Assembly (NCBI RefSeq): GCF_900141755.1
Contig: NZ_LT670844.1
Span: 1-64,000, forward strand
Source of the DNA: Bradyrhizobium lablabi
GTDB lineage: Bacteria > Pseudomonadota > Alphaproteobacteria > Rhizobiales > Xanthobacteraceae
Direction of reading: 5' to 3'
DNA length: 64,000 nucleotides
Part shown: positions 35,165 through 43,201 of the stretch, one piece after another
Numbering within the stretch: the first letter of the stretch is position 1
Layout: each line of letters starts with the position of its first letter
Made by a program: the position numbers and the translations under genes
Notes under the pieces: model-generated
Database searches by the model: none
What the model was told of the DNA's origin: nothing
What the model saw: only the letters and a program-made list of their open reading frames with translations

Positions 35165-35904
35165 GTGCGCCCCGAGGGCGCGAACTATCAGTGAGGGAGG
35201 GTCTCACCCGGATAATTGTCGATTGGTCCGGAAGCTGGCAGGCGGCACGGCCGGGTAACTGGTTGGGTCGGAGCCCTGCGACGAAGGCGGCCTTGGGCTG
35301 CTGAGCGATCCGATGGGCCGTAACAAAGTGAAGCCCGAGCAGGCCTCGAAAGTTCTAATGCGGATGCCGACCCTCCGGTCATTTGGGGAAGGCCGCACGC
35401 GTGGGGAAGTAATCGACACGCGCACCCACGCGATCCGCCGGGGTAGTGGGCACGGCACGTCGGTAGGGTGGTTCGTAGTTACAGGGGGAGACCCGTCGCG
35501 GACGAGGGTAGCGGCCTCAGCATCGCATCAGGCGGTGGTCACGGCGGGAGTCGGACGGGGCAATAGGAGCGTTGATGCTGGGTAATGCCGGCGGAGCAAA
35601 GGGCCCCGACTTCTGGTGCGCTTTTCAAGATGGAGAGGTGAAGGTGATTGGTGATGAGCCTGACAACGCCTGATAAAAATCCGGAACCTTCAGAGAAAGC
35701 TCTACTGCTTGACGAAGACCGTCCCGTGCCGAGGTGTCGTCGCCCGACACCAGCAATGAGCGGCCGGCCGTCGCGTGTCTCGCGGTGAAGCCAGTCGGAA
35801 AGCCGGATGCCGGAAATCGGCTCGTCCGGTTTGATGAGCGGGGATGGGAGACGGGGCGTTGGCCAAAGGGCCCCAAGCTACCGCGCCCATCCTCGACTCT
35901 CTAC
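35165..35904 (+). mobile_element. Second group II intron, reverse transcriptase gene deleted
   Basis: Starts GTGCG at 35165. The 5' ribozyme part runs to about 35650, where a frame opens as MSLTTPDK, the known start of one class of group II intron reverse transcriptases, but an extra A in GATAAAAATCC shifts the frame and the sequence soon jumps to 3' ribozyme domains. Domain V is at about 35800-35832 (AGCCGGATGCCGGAAATCGG then CTCGTCCGGTTT). A domain VI-like segment and an AC end near 35904 follow. It is of a different class from the intron at 18321. The exact 3' end is less sure. Confidence 0.75.
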
Positions 35905-36174
35905 CGGAACGGAGATGAGGCCCGCGGGACTGTTTTGCTGCCTGCCAAGTTCAGGAAGTGTTCTAGATTTACGATCTGTTCCTATCGGAGTGGCGGGCGC
36001 TGGCCTAGTTTAAACCCTAGTGGCCTAATTTGATTTTCGCAGTGGCCTGTTTTGAATTAACGAAGCCCTAATTTTGCCGCCGTGTGTTCTAAGTAGAACT
36101 TACGTATTCCTTGGGAATTTAGGGGTATGCTAAAGGTTATAACGTTTGTGGGTTTATCCCCTTTGGGAGTCGCC
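35905..36174. other. Short intergenic stretch, A/T-richer
   Basis: No gene. The segment 36000-36130 is clearly richer in A/T than its neighbours and likely holds the promoter of the small gene at 36175. Confidence 0.4.
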
Positions 36175-36357
36175 ATGGACAGCGCACAACGCTGCCGGGA
36201 TCAGGCGGCAGAATGTCTTCGCCTGATGAAATCAACTCAGAGTAAGGCTGAAGCTGAGGTTCTGAGAAATCTCTCTACTAGTTGGTCAAGACTTGCTGGC
36301 CAAATCGACCGATATAGCGCGCTCGTGCGTGACGAGGGCCGCGTAGCCCGGAAGTAA
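36175..36357 (+). CDS. Small orphan helical protein, 60 residues
   Basis: MDSAQRCRDQAAECLRLMKS followed by EVLRNLSTSWSRLAGQIDRY: two amphipathic helices, no signal. Same orphan family as 23216-23380 and 37216-37416. The ATG at 36175 has GGGAG six bases upstream and is preferred to 36127. A hairpin terminator follows directly. Confidence 0.65.
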   Translation: MDSAQRCRDQAAECLRLMKSTQSKAEAEVLRNLSTSWSRLAGQIDRYSALVRDEGRVARK

Positions 36358-36384
36358 GGCCGCCTCAGTTGGCGGCCTCTTTTA
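36357..36384 (+). terminator. Rho-independent terminator
   Basis: GGCCGCC, loop TCAGTT, GGCGGCC followed by TCTTTT: a GC-rich stem and T-run starting at the stop codon of the small gene at 36175. Confidence 0.85.
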
Positions 36385-36428
36385 TGCATACCGACAGCAA
36401 TTGCAACGGGCAAGGCCGTCACGCTGGC

Positions 36429-36812
36429 CTAACTCGATTTAGGAAAGAGTTTATCCCTGATGTAGCGCGACGTTGGCGTGAGACGAATGCCACGCGGCTT
36501 ACGCCAGATTGCCTTATCGATTTCCTTTTTGTCGCCGATTTTCAGGCGACCGGCGGCTTTCGCTGCGACGAAGATCGCGTCACTCATTTTCCGGCCTGAA
36601 CGACGGTTCTTGGCTTCAACTTCCTTCCAAAGCCTAACGCGTCCAAGTTTGAGTTTCGGGAGTTCTTCTTTGATCTCCCTGCGCAGGCAATCCTTAGCAC
36701 TTTCTCGCGCGCGCTTGCGGCCACCGGGAAACATCCAAAGACCGTCGCGCTTTCGTCGTACGAGCAGCACCCGTCCGCGTTTCGCAGCCACCAGTTTCGA
36801 GGATTTTGCCAT
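36429..36812 (-). CDS. Nudix hydrolase
   Basis: 127 residues. The Nudix box is at about 30-52 (GGRKRARESAKDCLRREIKE then EL): G, E, REIKEE in the right spacing, with Pro at the usual second Gly. Compact single-domain enzyme, basic N-terminus. Members cleave nucleoside diphosphates linked to another group; the substrate here cannot be told. The gene stands alone and is flanked by two near-identical hairpins (36357-36384 and 36884-36912). Confidence 0.82.
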   Translation of the reverse strand: MAKSSKLVAAKRGRVLLVRRKRDGLWMFPGGRKRARESAKDCLRREIKEELPKLKLGRVRLWKEVEAKNRRSGRKMSDAIFVAAKAAGRLKIGDKKEIDKAIWRKPRGIRLTPTSRYIRDKLFPKSS

Positions 36813-36883
36813 TCCAATAAAGCACCATCTGTCGAATCAATCCCCTTTTCCTAATCCTAAATCCTGTCGAAAATTATAACGTA

Positions 36884-36912
36884 GGTCGCCTCAGTTGGCG
36901 GCCTCTTTCATT
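36884..36912 (+). terminator. Second copy of the terminator-like hairpin
   Basis: GTCGCCTCAGTTGGCGGCCT then CTTTCAT: nearly the same sequence as the terminator at 36357, reading the same way, but no plus-strand gene ends just upstream. The stem is weaker by one pair (T for C). Confidence 0.6.
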
Positions 36913-37215
36913 TCGGTCGCCGGACCATGCCGCAAACTCCCGCCAAGGCTTAGCGGCCTGCTGAGAGCCGTTTGATCCGCCCGCCATCAAACACTCTCGA
37001 TCAATACGCCGCCGCCTTGGCGACCGGTCGCGGCCCCGGCGATTGGCAAATCCGGCAGTGTCTTAGTTTCATTTTTTGTCGGCGACCGAACAGACAATCT
37101 TTTGAAGGCCGAGATATGCTTGCGCGAGCGAATAAGCGTCGAACAAAGTTAAGGTCACGGCGCGTCTCAATAAATGGCTGACATCACCCGGCCAGCAACC
37201 AAGTCAGGGTGAGCC
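36913..37215. other. Intergenic stretch, nothing identified
   Basis: One frame (36972-37181) lacks a ribosome site and protein-like composition. No RNA gene or repeat seen. Confidence 0.35.
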
Positions 37216-37416
37216 ATGGACCGCAAAGCAGCGTGTATAGCTCAAGCCTCAGTGTGTCGTGAAAAGGCGCGGACTGAGCCCGGGCGCCAAGAATACTGGA
37301 TCGATGAATCGATTAGGTGGCTGGAGCGCACCATAGAGCGATCGGGCGACATCGCAGTTTCTTACGACGTGAAAGACGGACGCCTTGTCGCAACGGATGA
37401 GCAGCAAAAGGGATGA
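37216..37416 (+). CDS. Small orphan protein, 66 residues
   Basis: MDRKAACIAQASVCREKART, then EYWIDESIRWLERTIERSGD and a short tail with AVSYDVKDGRLVATDE. Helical N-terminal two thirds like the orphan family at 36175 and 23216; the tail is distinct. GGGTGAG lies in front of the ATG. Function unknown. Confidence 0.6.
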   Translation: MDRKAACIAQASVCREKARTEPGRQEYWIDESIRWLERTIERSGDIAVSYDVKDGRLVATDEQQKG

Positions 37417-37495
37417 CGTAAGGCCGCGCGCGGATCGCATCCGGTATTAAACCATCGCATTGCGCGCCTGTTCAGAATCCCGACAACTTCTGCTT

Positions 37496-37560
37496 TTGGC
37501 ACGAAACCGACATGCCGCCGCGGTCGCTAAATGTCCGGTGTTGAGGTGGATGAGCGGACT
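37496..37560 (+). repeat. Dispersed repeat copy i (short form)
   Basis: TTGGCACGAAACCGACATGC, then AAATGTCCGGTGTTGAGG and GAGCGGACTTG. Short layout like copies d and f. Confidence 0.6.
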
Positions 37561-37862
37561 TGCCGCCAACGCTGCTTGAGGACAGCTCTTGACCCTGGCT
37601 GTGTGAAAAATCGAAAGACGACGAGAATAATTTTCCGAAATCAATCGACGCCAAACAAGCCCGCGAAGTTTCGACGACCAGAAACGACACTTGGTGGAAT
37701 TCTCATTCTGCGCCATCGCCGCGCCGCTGCGTTTTTACACAGCCAAGACCCGAAGCAGACGTCGCACCTTTCAAAACCCGTCGCTCTCGTGTCGCGAAAC
37801 GGCGGTTGTGCGAAATGGCTCTGTTGTCCCATTCCTTACAAATTGGGCGTGTGGTTATCCCA
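37561..37862. other. Intergenic stretch, possible decayed gene
   Basis: Overlapping short frames on both strands; none recognised. No terminator clearly seen for the minus-strand gene that ends at 37863. Confidence 0.35.
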
Positions 37863-38432
37863 CTATCGAGATGTTTCGGTTGAGTTGGATTTTTGACGCC
37901 ATTGCAGAAACTGTTGAAGCAACTGCTCGGACTGCTCGTGCGTCGCATTCTGGCCAGCCGGGGGCGACGCGAGGAGAGCTTGAAACTCAGCAAGCGCGGG
38001 CTTCGATCCTTCGTCTCCTTGCCTGGATTGAGGCAGAGCGGTTCTCGTCGATCGTATGATTTCAGAAGAGGTTGAACCGGCGGCCGATTGCCGTGAAGCA
38101 GGCCCCATGATGACGAAGAGCAGCGCCACGACCGCCGAAATGCCGACGGCTGCGGCGAAGCTGATCAGCGCTGCGCGCCGGTTAAATTCACGCGCGAGCC
38201 CAGCAGGTTCGTGAATGACCTCGGGGCCGAGCGGGTGCCGCAAGGCATCGGAAACCACGTTCTCAAGCTGGGTATCGAGCGAGGCGGGAAGGGAGATTGG
38301 GGACCTGATGGGCTCCAATCTTGCTCCTTGCGAAAGGGATAGTCGTGACTTCGATCTTTCGCGCAACCGGGGTGGCGCATAGTACTCAGGATCATTGGGA
38401 TTGAGATGCTCGTGCTCACTGACGCTACTCAT
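37863..38432 (-). CDS. Single-TM orphan protein A
   Basis: 189 residues. A polar N-terminus (MSSVSEHEHLNPNDPEYYAP) is followed by one membrane segment at about 88-109 (AALISFAAAVGISAVVALLF) and an extracytoplasmic tail ending in a helix rich in Gln (EQSEQLLQQFLQWRQK). No known domain; I recall near relatives in Bradyrhizobium. GAGGAG is 7 bases before the ATG. It lies just downstream of a truncated copy of the partner-like gene B. Confidence 0.7.
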   Translation of the reverse strand: MSSVSEHEHLNPNDPEYYAPPRLRERSKSRLSLSQGARLEPIRSPISLPASLDTQLENVVSDALRHPLGPEVIHEPAGLAREFNRRAALISFAAAVGISAVVALLFVIMGPASRQSAAGSTSSEIIRSTRTALPQSRQGDEGSKPALAEFQALLASPPAGQNATHEQSEQLLQQFLQWRQKSNSTETSR

Positions 38433-38450
38433 AACGCTACTCCTCATAAC

Positions 38451-39177
38451 ATCGCGCGCCGGGTGATGCACGCGAGAACCCGCTCGTTGACCCGCGGGCG
38501 GGTTCTCTTCCCCCAAGGACAACACGCGCGCGGCGGGAGGAGCACCGCGCCGAAGGAGAGTAGCGCGGAAGCTAAATTTCGTCTGTCCGGCTCCCGACTC
38601 GGCCCGGCCGAGGCCCAAAGCAACGCCTGGGCGCCGCGGCCGGCGTTGAGCATTGTAGCGGCGTCGGCCTGAGAAATGGACCTTCCCTCAATTGCGGGAA
38701 GGTCGTTGCGCTCGCCTTGACGCATGCGGTGCTAGCGCACGGGCTGCCGCGGCGCCGATGGCAACTGCGGTTCGACCTGCGGCTGCGGTGTGTCTTGCGG
38801 CTGAGCTCTGGCTTGGGGCGACGGGCGTATCGGCACCGGCTTGCGCGTCGGGGTGGCAGTCGGCCGTGGCGGAGGCGCTGATATCTTGGGCCGCAGGCTC
38901 TGCTCGGAAGCGTTGGCAATATCGCGGGCCATTTGTTCTTGGCTCGCCTTGAACTGCTCGGCGGCCCTCGCATTGTCGCGGGTCATTTGTTCCTGGTTGA
39001 TCTTGAGCTGCTCGATACTGGCCTTGAGCTGCTCGATCTCGTGCCCCGCGGTTGCGAGATCGCGCGCCATCGACTGGAGCAACTGCGCCGATTCCGGAGC
39101 TGCGGTCGGCGCGACGCCTTCCGCTGCAGTCTGCGCCAGAGGTGCCGGTTGCGGAGGTGCTGCCGTCGCCGCGGACG
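38451..39177. repeat. Segmental duplication, copy A
   Basis: About 0.73 kb nearly identical to 41661-42378. Shared content: ATCGCGCGCCGGGTGATGCA at the left, a minus-strand ParB-like fragment (ERNDLPAIEGRSISQADAAT), and the C-terminal half of gene B up to GCCGCGGACG. Small indels occur near the left end. Confidence 0.85.
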
Positions 39178-39214
39178 TCGGAGCGATACGACCATTCCAG
39201 TCGGCTATCGCCAC
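38732..39214 (-). pseudogene. Truncated copy of single-TM orphan gene B
   Basis: The 160-residue frame matches residues about 112-264 of the protein encoded at 41942-42736 almost throughout (EQLKASIEQLKINQEQMTRD and the Pro-rich end SPQARAQPQDTPQP). Similarity stops at about 39177; the first dozen codons are unrelated, and the membrane segment is gone. One insertion (LATAG) distinguishes it. It could still be translated from 39214, but would be a soluble coiled-coil fragment. Confidence 0.75.
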
Positions 39215-39408
39215 TTTTTATCGCCAAATTATTTTCGCAGACCTCAACCGGGTAGAGCGGCCTGCACAAGGCACCCGCCCAGTAAGCCCCCCCATTCTCG
39301 CCGCCTGGACCAATCTTTGGACCAATCTCGCGGTGAAGAGGCTGCTATTGAAGTGATATCACTTGCCACGAGGCTGTGGGGCAGGGCCGTCTAACCTACT
39401 GAAAAATG

Positions 39409-39456
39409 TACGAAAAAGGGGCGCGATGCCGTGACATGACATGCGCCCCTTTCGTA
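39409..39456. terminator. Hairpin joined to tRNA-Ser half (site 1)
   Basis: Arms TACGAAAAAGGGGCGC and GCGCCCCTTTCGTA with an 18-base loop. Read on the minus strand it follows directly after the tRNA-Ser 5' half and ends in a T-run (TTTTTCG), like a terminator. Confidence 0.65.
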
Positions 39457-39495
39457 TTTCAAGACCGGTGCCTTAAACCGCTCGGCCACCCTTCC
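39457..39495 (-). other. tRNA-Ser 5'-half remnant (site 1)
   Basis: On the minus strand: GGAAGGGTGGCCGAGCGG then TTTAAGGCACCGGTCTTGAAA: acceptor strand, D arm and the anticodon stem-loop 5' side with anticodon TGA (serine). The sequence stops right after the anticodon loop; the 3' half and variable arm are absent. 38 of 39 bases agree with site 2 at 43640-43678. Confidence 0.8.
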
Positions 39496-39791
39496 AAACC
39501 AATAATTTCAAACGCCTAGCGTAGCGATCGGCCGAACGCAATGCGAACATGGACCCAATCCACTTTAGGACCCCAGGAAGCCGGCGGCCAGGGCGCCGAT
39601 TACGGCAGATACCGATGCGTCCATAGTCGGCTTATCGCCGCACTGGCTGCCGCGTAAGAAAGGCCGTCCGAAACCTGAAGCCGCCGGGCACGCTCGGCGG
39701 CTTTTGCTTTGTCCGGCTTGGTCAAATTGAAAAATCCGCCCCATCTGGAGTCAGTGGTTGAGGCTAACCGCGATGAGGCGGAAGTATGGGA

Positions 39792-39815
39792 TCGTCGACG
39801 CCATAGCGTCGACGA
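39792..39815. repeat. Perfect 10-bp hairpin
   Basis: TCGTCGACGC, loop CATA, GCGTCGACGA. No T-run. No gene ends beside it; may be a site for a DNA-binding protein or a chance palindrome. Confidence 0.5.
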
Positions 39816-39870
39816 AAGCAAAATGCGATTGCGATTCGGGCAGATTAGGGGCGATGGCTCCGACCTGGTT

Positions 39871-40122
39871 TCATCGGTCGCGCGCCAGCTTGCGCTTTCC
39901 CCAATGGTGATCTTTGCGCGACATGAACACACGCTCGACGTTTCGGTTCAATGCCTTCATGACACCGATGCGCGCCATCATCGTCGGACCGCCGCGCGTC
40001 GCCACCAGGATCAAAGCTTCCATCGCCGCTTGCCATTCCGCGGCTTCGTGCTCGACCTTCGGGAGCTTGGTAATATAGTGGCCGGCCTCTTCGAGGGTGA
40101 CGAGCTGGCGGCCGCGCGGGGC
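39871..40122 (-). pseudogene. 5'-truncated small orphan gene
   Basis: Minus-strand reading RGRQLVTLEEAGHYITKLPK, VEHEAAEWQAAMEALILVAT, RGGPTMMARIGVMKALNR matches a small orphan type I recall from this genus (PRGRxLVTLxxAGxYIxxLPKAE...WQxAxxALxxxA...ARIGxMxAL). A stop codon lies two codons before the first recognisable residue (complement of 40123-40125), so the first few codons including the start are lost. The C-terminal third after NRN also differs. Probably not expressed. Confidence 0.6.
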
Positions 40123-40125
40123 TCA

Positions 40126-40907
40126 GCTACCTAATCTTAGCCAAGCACTCCTTCAGGCGCTCAAGCTCCAAACGAACTTGCGACTCCATGGCGTCTTGTA
40201 ATGCGAGCGTGCATGCTGTGAAGGGAAGAGCTGAAGTTACCCGATTTAAGGGGCGTTTTTCCGAATTAATTGTTGCTCTGATCAAGCTAGCTGCACTTCA
40301 AGTGCGGCTTGGAACCATCGCAACCGAAGCGGCGTGGACCTTCCACAGCAAGGTCATTCAGTCAATTGGCGCTGGGGATAGGCCGATGCAATCGGCAATC
40401 ACCGAAGAGAAATCGATGCGGCTGCGCGTGCCATTGAGTTGAAACTAATCGCAGGCCACGAATTGGGCTTTCAATGCCTGCTCCGTTCGAATTTTCCGAG
40501 TGACGTTATTCGAGATATGGCAAGAGCTGCTTTTGGAGGCGGCGCGCACTGCATAGAACAAGCCGCCCGGGCGATCACCGGACGGCTCATTCCGCAACTG
40601 CCGGCACGGCGCCGGTTCCATCGCACATTGCTTATTTCGGCGGGGCCGTCGCCCTGGGGCAGAGCGGCGGTCCCTTATCGCACGGTACGCATGGCCGGGG
40701 TTGATGCGGCGTCGGCAAAATCCGCACGACTATCGATACTAAAACTTAAAATGCGACTGGCAATTGCAATTTCGAATTAACCATTAAGGCTATGGCGGTA
40801 TCGGAGCCTTTCGGCATCGGCCCTGAGCAGGGCGAAGTTCATCGAAACGTCGGATTATTGATAGTTCGTCAACCTCGTGTTTACCAAGCATCGTTTTCGA
40901 GCAGGCG
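40126..40907. other. Gene-poor stretch with decayed frames
   Basis: Plus frames at 40188-40442 and 40439-40780 have no recognisable family. On the minus strand a 20-codon frame from 40189 (MESQVRLELERLKECLAKIR) has a protein-like look but is too short to call. Taken as eroded DNA. Confidence 0.35.
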
Positions 40908-41018
40908 GTGGTCGGCGCGTCCCTCGACGCCTTCGGACTGCTGATCTACAGGCCGCAGCTCGGGCTGCTGATCCCGGCTGCGTTGCTTGCGGGGCGGCAT
41001 TGGCGCGCCTCCGAGGGT
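40908..41018 (+). pseudogene. Internal fragment of a GT87/DUF2029 mannosyltransferase-like gene
   Basis: DAFGLLIYRPQLGLLIPAAL then LAGRHWRA matches a conserved loop-membrane segment of GT87 (DUF2029) integral membrane glycosyltransferases (typical pattern: Y-K/R-P-Q-x-G-L-L-I-P). Only about 35 codons remain; flanks are unrelated, with repeat copy j directly after. Confidence 0.55.
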
Positions 41019-41052
41019 GTCGCGGTCTCCTTAGGTGAACGCGATGTCGCTC

Positions 41053-41122
41053 ATTGGCACTTTTCGGACATGGCGCGACGCCCGACGCGAGTCCGAAATG
41101 CGCGCCAAACCGGACATCATCG
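41053..41122 (+). repeat. Degenerate dispersed repeat copy j
   Basis: TTGGCACTTTTCGGACATGG at the left and CCAAACCGGACATCATC at the right; the central GGGGG-AGCGGAAG block is lost. Confidence 0.4.
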
Positions 41123-41427
41123 GCGCCGGACCTTCGGCTTTAATCCCAGCTCTTCGCATTTGCGCGCGACATCGTCGACGCTATCGGCGCGGCATAGGCG
41201 TTCGTAAAAATGTCTGTTGCCTAGCGCCGGATACTAAATCCGCGCGGGGCACGATACGGGCTCATCGGGCGGAAAAATGTCGCAGGAACGACCGCCCGAA
41301 AATCCGCGTTATTAGATCGGGCCGTTTGCTGTACAGGCGGCCTGCACGGTCCTCGCCGCCCCAAAAGCCCCTTAGTACCCCTAGGCGGGGACCGTGCCCG
41401 CGAGGCAGGAACATCGGGAGGTGGCCC

Positions 41428-41619
41428 ATGCCAGCCGAGCCGAAAACCAGCGCCAAAGTCGATGGCAACGCCAAGCGCGCAGCCATAGCCGCCATCTGGG
41501 AAACACTCGACCGGATTCGCGAGCGCGACGGCGTAAAAATTTTCAAGAAAGCCGCCGATCGGTTGCTCGACACTATGGAAATCGCGCGGAAAAAAATGAG
41601 ACGATCGCGGCCGACGTAA
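41428..41619 (+). CDS. Small orphan protein, 63 residues
   Basis: MPAEPKTSAKVDGNAKRAAI, AAIWETLDRIRERDGVKIFK, KAADRLLDTMEIARKKMR: basic, helical, no signal. The ATG has GGGAGG seven bases upstream, which decides the start over the longer frame from 41035. It lies 42 bases before duplication copy B. Function unknown. Confidence 0.6.
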   Translation: MPAEPKTSAKVDGNAKRAAIAAIWETLDRIRERDGVKIFKKAADRLLDTMEIARKKMRRSRPT

Positions 41620-41660
41620 CCGGCGAGGTGATCGACCGAAGCCCAACGCCTGATCGCGTC

Positions 41661-42378
41661 ATCGCGCGCCGGGTGATGCACACGAAAAACCCGCCCGTGA
41701 AGGAATCAACGAGCGGGTTCTCTTCCCCAATGCAGCACGGTGCGCGGAGGAGTACCGCGCCGACGGAGAGTAGCGCGGAATCTAAATTTCGTCCGTCCGG
41801 CTCCCGACTCGGCCCGGCCGAGGCCCAAAGCAACGCCTGGGCGCCGCGGCCGGCGTTGAGCATTGTAGCGGCGTCGGCCTGAGAAATGGACCTTCCCTCA
41901 ATTGCGGGAAGGTCGTTGCGCTCGCCTTGACGCATGCGGTGCTAGCGCACGGGCTGCCGCGGCGCCGATGGCAACTGCGGTTCGGCCTGCGGCTGCGGTG
42001 TGTCTTGCGGCTGAGCTCTGGCTTGGGGCGACGGGCGTATCGGCACCGGCTTGCGCGTCGGGGTGGCAGTCGGCCGTGGCGGAGGCGCTGATATCTTGGG
42101 CCGCAGGTTCTGCTCGGAAGCTTTTGCAATGACTTGGGCCATTTGTTCCTGACTCGCGTTGAGCTGCTCGGCGGCCCTCGCATTGTCGCGGGTCATTTGT
42201 TCCTGGTTGATCTTGAGCTGCTCGATGCTGGCCTTGAGCTGTTCGATCTCGTGCCCCACATCGCGCGCCATCGGCTGGAGCAACTGCGCCGATTCCGGAG
42301 CTGCGGTCGGCGCGACGCCTTCCGCTGCAGTCGGCGCCAGAGTTGCCGGTTGCGGAGGTGCTGCCGTCGCCGCGGACG
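41661..42378. repeat. Segmental duplication, copy B
   Basis: Partner of 38451-39177. Here the duplicated part continues into an intact gene B, so copy B is probably the source or the less damaged version. Confidence 0.85.
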
Positions 42379-42736
42379 CCTGAACGACAGGTGGGCTCTG
42401 TTGCGCGGGGGGCACCGGGTTTTCCAGCGGCAGCGATGAAGACAGGACGAACCGCGGCGCCCATCTCGCGATAATCGGTTTGGCCGCATCGCCGTAGGAC
42501 TGCCAAGCGACGGCGGCGACACCGATGCACGCTGCCAACAGCAAGCCAACGAAGCCACGTACCGCCGGCCTGCCAAACCACGGCCGGTCGCCGGGGACTT
42601 GGATATTGTTGGCAGCAGGAGGATGGCGCGCGGCATCGTCCGCCGGGGTGCGCGCCATCTGTTCATCCTCGCGCGCGATCTGTTCAAAATAGCGCACGAT
42701 CACTCCGGTTGGTTTCGGGTTCAGCGTGGAATCCAT
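41942..42736 (-). CDS. Single-TM orphan protein B with coiled coil
   Basis: 264 residues. Cytoplasmic N-terminus (about 1-58), one membrane segment at 60-78 (GFVGLLLAACIGVAAVAW), an Ala/Pro-rich linker, a coiled coil at about 155-205 (EIEQLKASIEQLKINQEQMT) and a Pro/Arg/Gln-rich tail that would be outside the inner membrane. CGGAG precedes the ATG by 6 bases. The layout suggests an envelope-spanning or peptidoglycan-near adaptor, but no family function is known to me. A truncated paralog is at 38732-39214 and a different single-TM orphan (A) at 37863. Confidence 0.7.
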   Translation of the reverse strand: MDSTLNPKPTGVIVRYFEQIAREDEQMARTPADDAARHPPAANNIQVPGDRPWFGRPAVRGFVGLLLAACIGVAAVAWQSYGDAAKPIIARWAPRFVLSSSLPLENPVPPAQQSPPVVQASAATAAPPQPATLAPTAAEGVAPTAAPESAQLLQPMARDVGHEIEQLKASIEQLKINQEQMTRDNARAAEQLNASQEQMAQVIAKASEQNLRPKISAPPPRPTATPTRKPVPIRPSPQARAQPQDTPQPQAEPQLPSAPRQPVR

Positions 42737-42821
42737 TGGCGCTCCGTACTCAGTCCAACGTCACCCGCCTAAGGATGGCCGGGCGGATTTACGTTAGGTC
42801 GACGACGTCCTGCCCCATGCT

Positions 42822-43142
42822 TCACTCCGGTTTGACCAAAGCAAGGCGGTACGATGGAGAGTATTTGGCCTGGCCCATGCCACACGCTAGCCTTGATCGA
42901 GCCGGCGTTGCGCGCTTGGCTTCTTCTTCCCAATGGAAATTCGGGCGCACGTCGGCCCCTCGCTGGCCGCAGGCCTGGCAGATGAACCGGGGTTCCAGAT
43001 CGGACAGCCGGACATCATCCGGCCATCGATCACCGCTGATTGCTGTCCAGTGGCTGCAGCGATAGTCCCCACAATAGATCAAGAGACCGCGAACGCCGGC
43101 AGCGCGCATCTCGGCAAAGGTGATCTTCTGGGGTTCGGCCAT
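42822..43142 (-). CDS. Small zinc-ribbon-like orphan protein
   Basis: About 106 residues from the ATG at 43142. The core KITFAEMRAAGVRGLLIYCG, DYRCSHWTAISGDRWPDDVR, LSDLEPRFICQACGQRGADV holds Cys pairs (YCGDYRC and CQACG) and matches a short orphan family I know from Bradyrhizobium, normally ending soon after RGADVRPDF. Here a further 33 residues follow, which looks like read-through after a C-terminal change. An upstream in-frame start at 43241 is possible but unlikely. Confidence 0.65.
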   Translation of the reverse strand: MAEPQKITFAEMRAAGVRGLLIYCGDYRCSHWTAISGDRWPDDVRLSDLEPRFICQACGQRGADVRPNFHWEEEAKRATPARSRLACGMGQAKYSPSYRLALVKPE

Positions 43143-43201
43143 GGCCGGCATGAAAGCGCGGCCGGAACGGGGGAGTCGAATCGCTCTATGGGTTGGGCTG
43201 A

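Noticed and set aside
39792..39815. Perfect hairpin as a terminator
   Set aside because: No T-run and no gene ends beside it; kept only as a palindrome.
38444..41935. Minus-strand frames at 38444-38725 and 41573-41935 as genes
   Set aside because: Both begin with the same ParB-like scrap (ERNDLPAIEGRSISQADAAT) and then run out of any similarity; they are duplicated fragments.
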